Of a stretch of DNA of 64,000 nt, positions 10,399-22,403 are shown piece after piece. Position numbers and translations under genes: made by a program. The stretch's first letter is position 1. Every line of letters begins with the position of its first letter. The notes under the pieces are model-generated. The model saw only the letters and a list, made by a program, of their open reading frames with translations. It was not told the DNA's origin and made no database searches. The stretch is from Cruorifilaria tuberocauda (taxonomy: Eukaryota; Nematoda; Chromadorea; Rhabditida; Onchocercidae), in contig JABVXU010000016.1 of the NCBI GenBank assembly GCA_013365365.1, positions 310,001 to 374,000 of the forward strand, read 5' to 3'.

Positions 10399-10941
10399 CT
10401 AGCTAACCTGTTTGATTCCAGTTAAAACATAGTTATAACCAGACCATACAGTTATGATAGCTGCGATCCACAGGCAAACTGTACCTATACATTGAGCTGC
10501 TTCATAATCATTTACTATTAGTGCTACAACAGCAACCATCTGTAAGAATGTTTTGATTTTCCCAACTTTGCTTACAGGTAAGCTAGTATTTGTGGCTATC
10601 AAAAATTCTCGTAAACCAGAAACCAATACCTCTCTACAAATAATTATAACCGATGGTATTATAGTGAAATCATTTATCTTGTGTCTATAAATTAGCATAA
10701 TTATTGTTGAAATTACTATTAATTTATCAGCAATTGGATCGAATAATTTGCCAAACTTGGATTGAACTTTCCATGCACGTGCCAGATAACCATCAAAAAA
10801 ATCTGTAACACACGCAAACATAAAGATTGATATTGTTATCAAGTTTGCATATTTGTTTTCTATATAAAAACTTAATATTATTGCTGGTATTGCAAGCGCA
10901 CGAGAAATTGTCAATAAATTAGGCAAGTTTTTCTTAAGCAT
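10399..10941 (-). CDS. pgsA: CDP-diacylglycerol--glycerol-3-phosphate 3-phosphatidyltransferase
   Basis: The 180-residue multi-pass membrane protein carries the complete CDP-alcohol phosphotransferase motif: Asp47, Asp50-Gly51, Ala54-Arg55, Gly64, Asp68 and Asp72. The family is then set by the N-terminal NLLTISRALAIP segment and overall length, both typical of PgsA. It makes phosphatidylglycerol phosphate from CDP-diacylglycerol, the product of cdsA elsewhere in this window. It is an isolated gene with about 1 kb of apparently empty DNA downstream; the divergent malic enzyme gene starts 140 bp upstream. Confidence 0.93.
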   Translation of the reverse strand: MLKKNLPNLLTISRALAIPAIILSFYIENKYANLITISIFMFACVTDFFDGYLARAWKVQSKFGKLFDPIADKLIVISTIIMLIYRHKINDFTIIPSVIIICREVLVSGLREFLIATNTSLPVSKVGKIKTFLQMVAVVALIVNDYEAAQCIGTVCLWIAAIITVWSGYNYVLTGIKQVS

Positions 10942-11080
10942 GCAATGTAATTTTAATGCAGTACAGTAAATTTATACAGAATTTGGATTCAGTTCACAAG
11001 TTAATAGTTTACGATTGAACATTTATAAAAACTCCATATACTTAAAAATTTGCTAACTATGAATTTAAAATAAGAGCGTC

Positions 11081-12403
11081 ATGATAAATAACGATTTAGA
11101 TAATACTACAAAACAGGAAGCACTCAGATATCACAGTAAAGGGAACAATCCTGGCAAAATATCTATTTTGCCAACAAAGTCCTTGTTTAATCAGTATGAC
11201 TTATCACTTGCCTATTCTCCTGGAGTTGCTGCTCCATGTCTTGAAATAGCTAAAAATTCTGAAGTTGTCTATGATTATACAACAAAAAGTAACTGTGTTG
11301 CTGTCATTTCAAATGGCACTGCAGTACTCGGACTTGGCAACATTGGTCCTCTTGCCTCAAAGCCTGTTATGGAAGGTAAAGCTGTCTTATTCAAGCGCTT
11401 CGCCGACATTGATGCAGTCGATATAGAAGTTGATACAGAGAATATAGAAGATTTTATCAATGCAGTAAGGTACCTTGGACCAAGTTGGGGAGGAATAAAT
11501 TTGGAAGACATAAGATCTCCTGATTGTTTTATAATAGAAAGGCGTCTAAATGAACTGATGGATATCCCAGTATTTCACGATGATCAGCATGGAACTGCAG
11601 TAGTTGTTGCAGCAGGCATAGAAAATGCTCTTGATATTGTAAGAAAGAAATTAAAGGATGTTAAGATTATTATAAACGGTGCTGGAGCAGCAGGTATTGC
11701 ATGTTTGGAAATACTGAGATCAATGGGTGCTAAGAGTATAGTACTATGCGATAAGAAAGGGGTAATCTATAAAAGTAGAAAAGAGGACATGAATGAGTGG
11801 AAGGAAAAATACGCAACTGATACTAAAGAACGTTCCTTACCTGATGCAATAAAAGGTGCTGACGTATTTATCGGATTGTCTGCAAAGGATGTACTAAACG
11901 AAGAAATGCTAAAAAGCATGAGTAAAGATCCAATCATTTTTGCTCTTGCTAACCCTAACCCAGAAGTAAAGCCTGAACTTGCAAAATCCATAAGGCCGGA
12001 TGCAATAATTGCAACTGGTAGGTCAGATTATAATAACCAAGTCAACAATGTAATGGGGTTCCCTTACATATTTAGGGGTGCGCTTGATGTACATGCAACA
12101 GCAATAAACAACGAAATGAAGATTGCAGCTGCAGGTGCAATAGCAAAGCTAGCGCGTGAGCCAGTACCTGATGAAATACCTGCAGCTTACGGTAATCGTA
12201 GAATGAGCTATGGACGTGAATATATAGTACCTACTCCATTTGACCCAAGATTAATTTCGATAGTCTCTCCTGCTGTTGCAAAAGCTGCAATACGCTCAGA
12301 TGTTGCAAGAAAAGCAATACAAGACTGGAATGAATATGAGAGCCAATTAAAATCTCGCCTTTTGACTGTTCTCAGTACACTAAATTTATTGTCCTCACAA
12401 TAA
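11081..12403 (+). CDS. maeB: Malic enzyme, MaeB type, without the phosphotransacetylase-like domain
   Basis: The 440-residue product matches the catalytic half of MaeB: LAYSPGVAAPC at 43-53, the HDDQHGT motif at 166-172 and the nucleotide-binding GAGAAG at 200-205. It decarboxylates malate to pyruvate with NAD(P) reduction, linking the TCA cycle to PPDK and gluconeogenesis. Typical proteobacterial MaeB is about 750 residues with a C-terminal phosphotransacetylase-like regulatory domain. Here the protein ends soon after the malic domain, and bolA begins 58 bp later, so that domain is cleanly absent. Loss of acetyl-CoA control is inference. NADP preference cannot be read from the sequence with certainty. 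Confidence 0.92.
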   Translation: MINNDLDNTTKQEALRYHSKGNNPGKISILPTKSLFNQYDLSLAYSPGVAAPCLEIAKNSEVVYDYTTKSNCVAVISNGTAVLGLGNIGPLASKPVMEGKAVLFKRFADIDAVDIEVDTENIEDFINAVRYLGPSWGGINLEDIRSPDCFIIERRLNELMDIPVFHDDQHGTAVVVAAGIENALDIVRKKLKDVKIIINGAGAAGIACLEILRSMGAKSIVLCDKKGVIYKSRKEDMNEWKEKYATDTKERSLPDAIKGADVFIGLSAKDVLNEEMLKSMSKDPIIFALANPNPEVKPELAKSIRPDAIIATGRSDYNNQVNNVMGFPYIFRGALDVHATAINNEMKIAAAGAIAKLAREPVPDEIPAAYGNRRMSYGREYIVPTPFDPRLISIVSPAVAKAAIRSDVARKAIQDWNEYESQLKSRLLTVLSTLNLLSSQ

Positions 12404-12461
12404 CTATTGCATATGATCATTTTAGGTTTATAATCAAAATATTACAATCAAAAACAAACTA

Positions 12462-12680
12462 ATGGTTATAACAGTTCATGAATTAGAAAAGGTTGTTAAA
12501 CAATCATTTCCAGATGCTAACATAGAGATTAATGATCTTACTGGGGACAATAATCATTATCACTTAAAAATAATTTCTAAATGTTTCCTTGGAAAGACAA
12601 GAGTAGAACAACATAAAATGGTGTATAAAGCTCTAGAGAACCAGTCAATACATGCGTTGCAATTAGAAACTAGCACTTAG
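12462..12680 (+). CDS. BolA-family protein
   Basis: This is a small 72-residue BolA/YrbA-fold protein. The conserved pattern is visible as LTGDNNHYHLKIIS followed by F..K.RVEQHKMVYKAL, close to the family F.G...V.RH..VY..L signature. BolA proteins partner with CGFS monothiol glutaredoxins to hold a bridging Fe-S cluster through a conserved His. The gene for such a glutaredoxin follows after only 15 nt, which supports this assignment and a shared Fe-S trafficking role. Confidence 0.9.
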   Translation: MVITVHELEKVVKQSFPDANIEINDLTGDNNHYHLKIISKCFLGKTRVEQHKMVYKALENQSIHALQLETST

Positions 12681-12695
12681 TTAAGGTAAACTTTT

Positions 12696-13016
12696 ATGAA
12701 AAATTTTGAACAAATAAGAAAAGATATAATAGAAAACGATGTGCTCTTATATATGAAAGGCACTTCTGATTTTCCTCAATGTGGATTTTCTGGGCTTGTT
12801 GTATCTATCCTTAAAAAGTTAAATGTTAAATTTAAATATATCAATGTGTTAGAAGATAACGAAATACGTCAGTCTATAAAAGAGTTTTCTGATTGGCCAA
12901 CAATTCCGCAATTATATATAAAGGGAGAATTTATTGGTGGTTCTGACATCACTCGCGAGATGTACGAAAAAGGTGAGCTACAAAGCTTACTGAAAGAAAA
13001 AGAAATCATTACATGA
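12696..13016 (+). CDS. grxD: Monothiol glutaredoxin, Grx4/GrxD type
   Basis: This 106-residue glutaredoxin has the CGFS active site (Cys29-Ser32), the upstream Lys in MKGT and the GSH-binding WPTIPQLYIKGEFIGGSDI region. Members carry and deliver 2Fe-2S clusters bridged by glutathione, often with BolA proteins. bolA lies 15 nt upstream in the same direction, an arrangement common in alphaproteobacteria. The pair serves the many Fe-S clients of this organism, including IspG and complex III. Confidence 0.94.
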   Translation: MKNFEQIRKDIIENDVLLYMKGTSDFPQCGFSGLVVSILKKLNVKFKYINVLEDNEIRQSIKEFSDWPTIPQLYIKGEFIGGSDITREMYEKGELQSLLKEKEIIT

Positions 13017-13219
13017 TAATGTTTTTCATTGAGAAATTATCACATAAATAGTTGATCCCATTCATGGGGCCACTTAGTAGTACATATGTCCATGAAAAAT
13101 AAAATTGTCTATACCCTCTCAGTGAGATTTGACCTTTGATTTAAAGTTTTTATTGTTTTTAAGTAGACAAGTAGATAAGATAACAATATGTAAATTAAAG
13201 ATATACAAAGCTTCAAGCC

Positions 13220-14452
13220 ATGCAGGATGATTCTAAAGAAAGTACAACAATAGAAAAAGAAAAAGGCATACTAGGTTGGGTAGAATATAGGCTACCTATA
13301 TTCTCTTTTCTAAAACATATTGCTTCTTATCAAGTACCAAAAAATCTAAATTATGCCTGGAACTTCGGCTCTTTAGCTGGTATAGCATTAATTTTGCAAA
13401 TAATAACAGGTATATTTCTTGCTATGCACTATACTCCTCATATTGATCATGCATTTAATAGTGTAGAACGAATAATGCGTGATGTAAACTATGGATGGCT
13501 AATACGTTATACTCACGCTGTTGGAGCTTCACTCTTTTTCATAGTAGTATATATTCATATAATGCGTGGGTTATATTATGGGTCTTATAAAAAACCACGA
13601 GAGTTAGTATGGTTTATTGGTATATTTATATTCTTTGTGATGATGGCAACAGCCTTCATGGGCTATGTTCTTCCATGGGGACAAATGAGCTTCTGGGGGG
13701 CAACAGTTATAACTAATCTATTTTCAGCCATACCCTTAGTTGGTGATAAAGTAGTTGCATGGCTTTGTGGCGGCTTTTCTGTTAACAATCAAACACTTAA
13801 TCGCTTTTTTGCTCTTCATTACCTTCTGCCTTTTATTACTATAGCCCTAGCTATTCTACATATCACTGCTCTACATAGGTTTGGTTCTGGTAACCCAAGT
13901 GGGGTAGAAGTAAAATCGGATAAAGATACAATCCCTTTTTACCCTTATTACATAGTTAAAGATTGTATAACCTTTGGTCTATTTTTTATAGTTTTATTTA
14001 TGTTTGTTTTTTATGCTCCAAATTACCTTGGGCATCCTGATAATTATATAGAAGCTGATTCCATGGTTACTCCAGTACATATAGTACCTGAATGGTATTT
14101 TCTACCTTTTTATGCAATGTTACGTTCAATTCCAAATAAACTTGTTGGAGTTCTTACCATGTTTGGATCCATTTTAGTATGGTTTCTATTACCATGGCTT
14201 GATAAAACAAAAGTTAAAAGTGGTGCCTATCGCCCATCATTTAAGGTTTTTTTCTGGGCCTTTATAGTAAATTTTACATTTCTTGGCTGGCTTGGAGGGC
14301 AAGAAATGAAAGAGCCTTATATTGCTCTCAGTAGACTTTCTAGTCTTTACTACTTTTCATACTTTGTAGTAGTCTTACCAATACTTAGTAGGTACGAAAA
14401 GCCACAAAAATTGCCAAAAACTATAAGTGACTCTGTACTGGGGATAAAATAG
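13220..14452 (+). CDS. petB: Cytochrome b subunit of the cytochrome bc1 complex
   Basis: The 410-residue membrane protein has about eight helices and the expected haem-b His ligands (RYTHAVGAS and YIHIMRG in one helix pair, LHYLLPF and LHITALH in the other). The quinol-site motif PEWYF is in [17 protein letters not shown]. It carries electrons between ubiquinol and cytochrome c1 in complex III. The petC start codon overlaps its stop by one base (TAGTG), so the two are translationally coupled. The Rieske gene petA, often placed just upstream, is not here: the preceding 203 bp is empty and then comes grxD. Confidence 0.96.
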   Translation: MQDDSKESTTIEKEKGILGWVEYRLPIFSFLKHIASYQVPKNLNYAWNFGSLAGIALILQIITGIFLAMHYTPHIDHAFNSVERIMRDVNYGWLIRYTHAVGASLFFIVVYIHIMRGLYYGSYKKPRELVWFIGIFIFFVMMATAFMGYVLPWGQMSFWGATVITNLFSAIPLVGDKVVAWLCGGFSVNNQTLNRFFALHYLLPFITIALAILHITALHRFGSGNPSGVEVKSDKDTIPFYPYYIVKDCITFGLFFIVLFMFVFYAPNYLGHPDNYIEADSMVTPVHIVPEWYFLPFYAMLRSIPNKLVGVLTMFGSILVWFLLPWLDKTKVKSGAYRPSFKVFFWAFIVNFTFLGWLGGQEMKEPYIALSRLSSLYYFSYFVVVLPILSRYEKPQKLPKTISDSVLGIK

Positions 14453-15216
14453 TGCTAGTAAAAAATGTACTTTCTGCACTTTATATACTTTTTTTTGTTC
14501 ATTTTGTATATGCAGAAGAATTTAAACCATTGCCTAACAAAAAAATGAACTGGAGTTTTAGTGGAATTACTGGATCCTTTAATAGAGAGTCAATCCAGCG
14601 TGGCTATAAAGTATATAAAGAAGTTTGTTCTGCTTGTCATTCAATGAATAGGATAGCATTTCGTAATTTGCAAGATATAGGTTTTTCTGAAGAGGATGTA
14701 AAACGGATTGCAGCTTCTTATAAAGTTAAAGATGGTTCAAATAATCTAGGTAAAATGTTCGATAGACCTTGCGTACCTTCAGATTATTTTGTTGCACCTT
14801 TTGAAACAAAGCAAGAAGCTGCAGCAAGCAATAATGGTGTAGTTCCACCAGATTTATCGTTGATTATAAAAGCAAGGCACGGTGGTGCAAACTATATCTA
14901 TTCACTCCTAACTGGATATCAGAATTCTGAACAAGATGAGAGTGGTCTATATTTTAATCCATACTTTCCAGTAGGTAAGTTAGCTATGGCACCACCACTT
15001 TCTGATGGAATAGTAGAGTATGATAGTGCAAGGCAAGCTACAGTTGAAAACATGGCATATGATGTAGTAAATTTTTTGCAGTGGGCAGCAGAGCCAGAAC
15101 TAGAGCACAGACACAAGCTTGGATTTAAAGTAGTAGCATATTTCATAATCTTAACAGTATTTTTTATACTAACCAGTAATAAGGTTTGGAGTAAACTTTA
15201 TAAAAATAAAAAATAG
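14452..15216 (+). CDS. petC: Cytochrome c1 of the cytochrome bc1 complex
   Basis: The 254-residue product begins at GTG 14452, overlapping the last base of petB. It has a signal peptide (about 1-21), the haem c motif CSACH (Cys59, Cys62, His63), the likely Met ligand in the KLAMAPPLSDG region, and one C-terminal membrane anchor (about 226-245). It faces the periplasm and passes electrons from the Rieske protein to soluble cytochrome c. Length and motif order are normal for alphaproteobacteria. Decayed uvrB follows 84 bp downstream. Confidence 0.95.
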   Translation: MLVKNVLSALYILFFVHFVYAEEFKPLPNKKMNWSFSGITGSFNRESIQRGYKVYKEVCSACHSMNRIAFRNLQDIGFSEEDVKRIAASYKVKDGSNNLGKMFDRPCVPSDYFVAPFETKQEAAASNNGVVPPDLSLIIKARHGGANYIYSLLTGYQNSEQDESGLYFNPYFPVGKLAMAPPLSDGIVEYDSARQATVENMAYDVVNFLQWAAEPELEHRHKLGFKVVAYFIILTVFFILTSNKVWSKLYKNKK

Positions 15217-15300
15217 TTTTTAAATACTCACTTTCATATTCATACCTTATCATGTTAGCAGTATATATTAATAATGAAATGTTATGAAAATATAGGAATT

Positions 15301-16920
15301 ATGAAGTTTCAAATTGTTACGCACTTTAAACCAGACAGTGATCAGTCACAGGCAATTGATAGTTTAGTTGCAGGACAATAGTATTAGACAAACAGACCTC
15401 ATTAGGTATAGCACACAATTCTTTGGATACTTTATTTCTTATTATGATTGTTATCAGCCTGAAGCTTACTTGCCGCAAACTGACACCTATATTGAAAAAG
15501 AATCTATAATCAACGAAAGAATTGACATCTATCTTTTAGAGAGCAGGGATACAATTATAGTTGCTAGTGTTTCTTATATATACGGTCTTGGTTCACCTAA
15601 AAACTATCAAGTAGTTGGGATAAAATTTATGTCAATGATTTCCTAAGTAATTTAACCAACCTCCAATACAAACGTTCCGATGTTAGATTTGAACGAGGAT
15701 ATTTTAGAGTACATATGGATACTATCAACATTTTCCCAAACAGTGATCACACTACATCACACAAGACTTTATTACGTTCTATCCAGTTGATAAAAAAGGA
15801 ACTGCATGAATGCTTAGATTATTACTATTCACAAAATAAACTTATTGAAACAAAGCGTCTTGAGCAGCGTACTAATTTCGATACTGAAATGATGGTAACA
15901 ACCGGAACATGTAAAGGAATTGAAAACTATTCATGTTATTTTCACGGAGTAGAAGCTGGATGTTTTCCACCTACTCTATTTGAATATTTACCTGAAGATG
16001 CAATTCTATTTGTCAATGAAAACTATGTTACTTTCCTCAAATCAGCGCAATGTATAGTAGCGATAAGACCACGTAAAAATTAGCTGATTATGGCTTTAGG
16101 CTTACTGCTTCCTTTTCCTTTAATAATCGTCCATTAACTCTCGAAGAATGGGAAGCAGCACGTCCACAGACTGTTTCACTTCAGCCATTCCTGGAAAATA
16201 TGAGCTGAGAAAGACTAATAATGTATTTCATAGAAGTTTATTCGCCAACAGGACTTGCGAGACAATTTGTAGCATAAAGTCAACAGAAAATCAGGTTGGC
16301 GATATAATCTACGAAGCATAACTAACAATAAAAATGGATTTTATGTTCCAATCAACAACATTGATAAAAAATGGCTGAAAGGCTCACTGAACATATGAGT
16401 GAGTTAAATATGAGGGTAAGTTATTTACATTCAGATATTCGCGCTTCAGAAAGAATTAACGTTACATGCAAATTAAGATCAAAAGAAATAGATGTACTAG
16501 TTGGAATTAACTTACTACGTGAAGTTCTTGATATTCCATAGTGTGGTCTAGTTGCAATTTTTGATGCTGATAAAGAATGATTTTTCGATCAGGGACCTTC
16601 ATTCAAACAATAGGGTGTGCCGCACGCAATGCTGAAGGTAGAGTAATTTTATATGCAGATAATAACTAATTCTTTGAGCTATTCATTAAAGGAAATTGAA
16701 AGAAGAAGGAAAGACAACAGGAATACAATATACTACACAATATTACACAAAACTATAATAAAAACTGTATCTAATAGCCTACAAGAGAAAGCAGTGGTTG
16801 AGAAAGCATCAATATTAGTAATTCTGATCTAGAAAACTTGAAGAAGCCGATGTTAAAGCATACTGATAACCTGAAGTTTGAAGAAGTAGCAAAAAATAAA
16901 GAAATATTATCAAGAGATCA
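15301..16920 (+). pseudogene. uvrB: Decayed uvrB (excinuclease ABC subunit B)
   Basis: Segments of UvrB appear in order but in shifting frames and broken by stops. The N-terminus opens at ATG 15301 ([17 protein letters not shown], stopped at 15379). Next comes [20 protein letters not shown] with [15 protein letters not shown] within 15368-15646. Then RSDVRFERGYFRVH leads into RLEQRTNFDTEMM and GIENYSCYFHGV (about 15655-16083), and a frameshifted NNRPLTLEEWEAARPQT (about 16085-16200) follows. [14 protein letters not shown] and [15 protein letters not shown] (about 16418-16549), ADKE, EIERRRKDN, and a UVR-domain-like NLKFEEVAKNKE end near 16920. About 60 residues containing the Walker A P-loop are deleted near 15385, and about 50 residues are missing near 15750. 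It cannot encode a working UvrB. Confidence 0.93.
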
Positions 16921-17230
16921 ATACATAATACAAGAGAAAAAGCCAGTATACACTTAGCTTTTGACTCATCAATACCAGCAAGATGGAATTAAGATATTAT
17001 CTTTGATTGTCAAGTAAATGCCATAGCTGCTAAGCTATATCAGCAATTACTTCAGCTTCTTCTTTGATTAGCTTCTCTTTATAGCAATCAGTTTTGTAAA
17101 TTACTTGTCTTTGTCAAATGGAAAGGATAACACCTTTCCCTAATACCTTTGAAGTATATCTATCAAGATTCCCTTTAATACCTCACCACATTCGAATGTG
17201 GTGGTTATAAATTGCTTCAAACGTGCATAT
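16921..17230. other. Intergenic region between the uvrB remnant and folA
   Basis: Short non-coding gap between two converging genes. Its only clear feature is the palindrome at 17184-17203. Confidence 0.5.
17184..17203. terminator. 20-nt perfect palindrome downstream of folA and of the uvrB remnant
   Basis: CACCACATTC is followed directly by its reverse complement, giving a fully self-complementary 20-mer. It lies where transcripts of the converging uvrB remnant and folA would end, so a bidirectional terminator is the simplest reading. Neither side has a clear T-run, and a protein-binding site is also possible. Confidence 0.4.
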
Positions 17231-17710
17231 TTAGCGTGTTAACCTACATATAGTATAATCTTGAGTTTTTGTAAGAATGGTTTTGCTCCATCCATTAAGA
17301 AGCATCAAGTTAAAATATACATCACCTTTACAGGGATTGTGAATTTCTGTTATGATAAAAGTTGAGATTAGGCCATGCCTTAAAAAAAGATGTGCTATCT
17401 GTGCTCCGCCAATCATGTAAATTTCAGAATTATTTTTAATTGAAAAAAATTCTTGCATAGAAGAAACAAATGTATATTTTATACCTCCACTAAAGTAAGG
17501 ATTTAACTTATTCCGAGAAAAAATAATAGGAGTACGATTTTTTAATACACTTTGTGGCATTGTTCCAAATGTTTTTCTTCCCATAACAATTGTTTTCTTA
17601 TAGGTTGTTTGGTGAAAATGTGATAACTCACTTGGATAGTGCCAAGGCAATCCATTACTCACTCCAATCACTCCATTCGGATCAATAGCCATAATTCCAA
17701 TAATTATCAT
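17231..17710 (-). CDS. folA: Dihydrofolate reductase
   Basis: The 159-residue enzyme reduces dihydrofolate to tetrahydrofolate with NADPH. The N-terminus IIGIMAIDPNGVIGVSNGLPWHYPSE.. contains the substrate-loop Asn-Gly-Leu-Pro-Trp motif. KKTIVMGRKTF (cofactor site) and EIYMIGGAQI follow in normal order. The ATG overlaps the folKP stop by 4 nt (ATGA), so folA is the last gene of a folB-folKP-folA operon. An imperfectly conserved but complete C-terminus is present. Confidence 0.94.
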   Translation of the reverse strand: MIIIGIMAIDPNGVIGVSNGLPWHYPSELSHFHQTTYKKTIVMGRKTFGTMPQSVLKNRTPIIFSRNKLNPYFSGGIKYTFVSSMQEFFSIKNNSEIYMIGGAQIAHLFLRHGLISTFIITEIHNPCKGDVYFNLMLLNGWSKTILTKTQDYTICRLTR

Positions 17711-19005
17711 TTTTGTAGAACAGCCTGAGCTACAAAGAACTTTACATGATCACGTACATTATGTACCCTAAGGAAATCAACTTTGTTATATAACACAGAC
17801 GATACAGAGATCGTATCTAAATCTCGATTAAAGACAAGCTCCTTAGAAAAAGAGGAAATAAATGACTTTCTAGAATGACCCACTAGAACCTTGCAACCAA
17901 AATTCTGCAACTTTTCTATATTACGTAAAATCCAGATATTCTGATAAAGAGATTTTCCAAAACCAATACCAGGATCAATAATTATTGAGTTTTGATTGAA
18001 ACCAAGAGCAAGTAACTTGTTAATACTTTTTTCTGTCCACCAATTTATGGTATGGACTGGGTCAGTGTTTCTTGGAATAATATTATCCATGTGTGGTGGC
18101 ACAGAGAGTGAATGCATAATAATGATGCTACATCCGCTACTTGCAATTACTTTTAAGGTATTATCATCTAGATTTCCTTTTACATCATTTACATAAGAAA
18201 TATTATAGTGATCCAGAACGTTCAAAATAACATCAGGGTAAAAACTATCAATGCCGATTTTAATATCACCATCTTTCATATAATGACTGAGATTATCAAG
18301 CACTGGTTTTAAGAGCTCATATTCTGCCTTGGAAGGTTGTATAAGAGATCCAGGCCTTGTTGATTGAGCACCAAGATCAACTATGCTTGCACCGTCTGAT
18401 ATTAACCTTAGTGCATGCTTAGTTGCTTGATCTGAATTATAATAAAGTCCACCATCTGAAAATGAATCAGGAGTAATGTTAACAATTCCTACAAACTTTG
18501 GTGAAAGTATAAAGCTCTTTAAAAAGCAATTCCTAATGTTAGGCTTACTATAAGCAATAGCATCAAACGTCTTATCAATTCCCGGAACATTAGCCATAGG
18601 ACTAAACATTGCCATCAAATGAAGCAAAAATGGTCTATTCATCAATTCTGGATGAGGAATTGTAAGATATGGTGCATCTAGCACTAGATTATCCCATAAT
18701 AAAATATCCAAATCAATAATGCGTGGTGCCCACTTTTCATGAACTTGTGGACGACCAATATTGCATTCGATCTGTTTAAGGCATTTTAATAACTTCTCAG
18801 GAGAAATATTACAATTTCCATACACAACCATATTGAGGAATGGCTTCTCCCACTCAGATGGAGCACCATTTGGTAAAATAGCCTGAGTTTCTAGAATAAT
18901 TGAAGATTTTAGATCTTCTAAATAATATTCTTTTAATAACTGAACAGCCTTTTGTAAATTAGAAAGACGATCTCCTAAATTCGAGCCAATAGAAATATAA
19001 ACCAT
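17707..19005 (-). CDS. folKP: Bifunctional HPPK / dihydropteroate synthase
   Basis: This is a fusion of two consecutive folate enzymes. Residues about 1-150 are 6-hydroxymethyl-7,8-dihydropterin pyrophosphokinase (SIGSNLGDR at 5-13, KWAPRIIDLDIL at 91-102). Residues about 165-432 are dihydropteroate synthase (NITPDSFSDGG at 176-186, later DPGIGFGK and VGHSRKSF). The product joins pterin and para-aminobenzoate to dihydropteroate. The order folB-folKP-folA covers consecutive steps; folKP starts 3 nt after folB and overlaps folA by 4 nt. HPPK-DHPS fusions are well known in eukaryotes and occur in Rickettsiales; I see no frame break at the junction. Confidence 0.93.
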   Translation of the reverse strand: MVYISIGSNLGDRLSNLQKAVQLLKEYYLEDLKSSIILETQAILPNGAPSEWEKPFLNMVVYGNCNISPEKLLKCLKQIECNIGRPQVHEKWAPRIIDLDILLWDNLVLDAPYLTIPHPELMNRPFLLHLMAMFSPMANVPGIDKTFDAIAYSKPNIRNCFLKSFILSPKFVGIVNITPDSFSDGGLYYNSDQATKHALRLISDGASIVDLGAQSTRPGSLIQPSKAEYELLKPVLDNLSHYMKDGDIKIGIDSFYPDVILNVLDHYNISYVNDVKGNLDDNTLKVIASSGCSIIIMHSLSVPPHMDNIIPRNTDPVHTINWWTEKSINKLLALGFNQNSIIIDPGIGFGKSLYQNIWILRNIEKLQNFGCKVLVGHSRKSFISSFSKELVFNRDLDTISVSSVLYNKVDFLRVHNVRDHVKFFVAQAVLQK

Positions 19006-19008
19006 CAG

Positions 19009-19413
19009 TTACATTAACTTCTCTGCTCTTTGAAGCAAATTGCAATAAGTAAAGGTAACTCCTCCATGTAAATCTGGTACAGGTGGTGCAACCTTATGAG
19101 TAACCACTCTTATAGAAGAAATAATGTGCATTTTCTGTGTTACAAGGTTACTAATAGCTACATATATATCATAAGTAAAATGTTCAATCAAATTAAATTG
19201 CTTACTTTGAGCAAGAGATTTGATACTTTGCACTACTTCTAAATAGCAGATAGTGTCTTCAAGACGATCAGTAATAAGCCCTAAAGGAGGGGATTTAAAA
19301 GCAAAATCGACATTAATGCTCACTAACTGAGAGTGAAGCTTTTCTTCCAGACTACATCCTAAATGGACCCAAAGACGCAAGTCTTGGATAAAAAGGTTAC
19401 ATAAAGACTTCAT
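19009..19413 (-). CDS. folB: Dihydroneopterin aldolase family protein
   Basis: The 134-residue protein has the DHNA fold signature: an N-terminal DLRLWVHLGCSLEEKLHSQLVSINVDF strand region (family: V.IGV...ER...Q.v.ldi.l) and DTICYLEVVQSI. The downstream LIEHFTYDI corresponds to the LiE.la..ia motif. It would convert dihydroneopterin to 6-hydroxymethyl-dihydropterin. The canonical N-terminal Gly-(Cys/Ile)-x-x-x-Glu is kept as GCSLEE. The call is strengthened by position as the first gene of the folate operon, with folKP 3 nt downstream. Confidence 0.85.
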   Translation of the reverse strand: MKSLCNLFIQDLRLWVHLGCSLEEKLHSQLVSINVDFAFKSPPLGLITDRLEDTICYLEVVQSIKSLAQSKQFNLIEHFTYDIYVAISNLVTQKMHIISSIRVVTHKVAPPVPDLHGGVTFTYCNLLQRAEKLM

Positions 19414-20201
19414 ACTTAATATACCTTTGATACTTTCTTGCCTTTCTATACATTACTAAAATTTACTAAGCTACTTAAGAAAAATTTTCTCTTTTTCTGA
19501 AAATTACCTAACAACATATATTGTGTTTATCTTTCCATAAAGAAAACCAACAATTGAAGTTGTAGTTCCCTTTTTATGAGACACTACAATTTTTCTTGCT
19601 CTTCTTTACTTAATTAAAATCTAAAATAAAATTTGCACACTTCCTAGTGTGCTGTTTATCGGCATTTATTGACATAGTACTTTTCTAGACTTTAAATTTC
19701 AGATTTAAAAACCTCTGGAGCTTGATGCTCATAAGCATAAAGGGTTAGCCTTATTGTAAAATCTAATTATAGAATATTAAAGCAACCATACAAAGGTCAA
19801 AGTATAGAACACCAAAAAGTTGCTATAGTTGTAAACGGCTCTTGTAACCTTGTTCTCCTATCAAGTTAGATAGTGAAACCTCTCACGTTTTTAGGTATTG
19901 ACATAAAGAGTGTATACCACTTGATATAACGAAGAAATGGATCAACATTGTGATAGTACTCCTTAGTGTAAGTTTGTAGAGCTTTAAGATTTGACTTCTC
20001 TTCATTCCATAAATTACAAAACATGTACCTTAGCAAAGGCAAAATCTACCCGATTCTTTATTAAGCGATTGCACAAACACTACAATAACTTCTGTAATCC
20101 ATATAGAATCACTTTAGTTTATTTTAAAGACTTATTAGATGCCAAGAATTACAAGTACATCTAATTTACATAGGAAACACAGACAATTGCTACTTAAACA
20201 C
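19414..20201. other. 0.8 kb intergenic region without recognisable genes
   Basis: No open frame, RNA gene or repeat could be supported. The 19414-19600 part is probably the 5' region of the folate operon. Confidence 0.5.
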
Positions 20202-22298
<2,097 letters not shown>

Positions 22299-22403
22299 TC
22301 AAGAGAAACTACAGACAGTTAAAAGCAGGCCAGATAGTTAGATTTATTTGCAACAAGTGATTAGAATCACTTATCATAGCTTTTGGGTTATATAAAATTT
22401 TAT

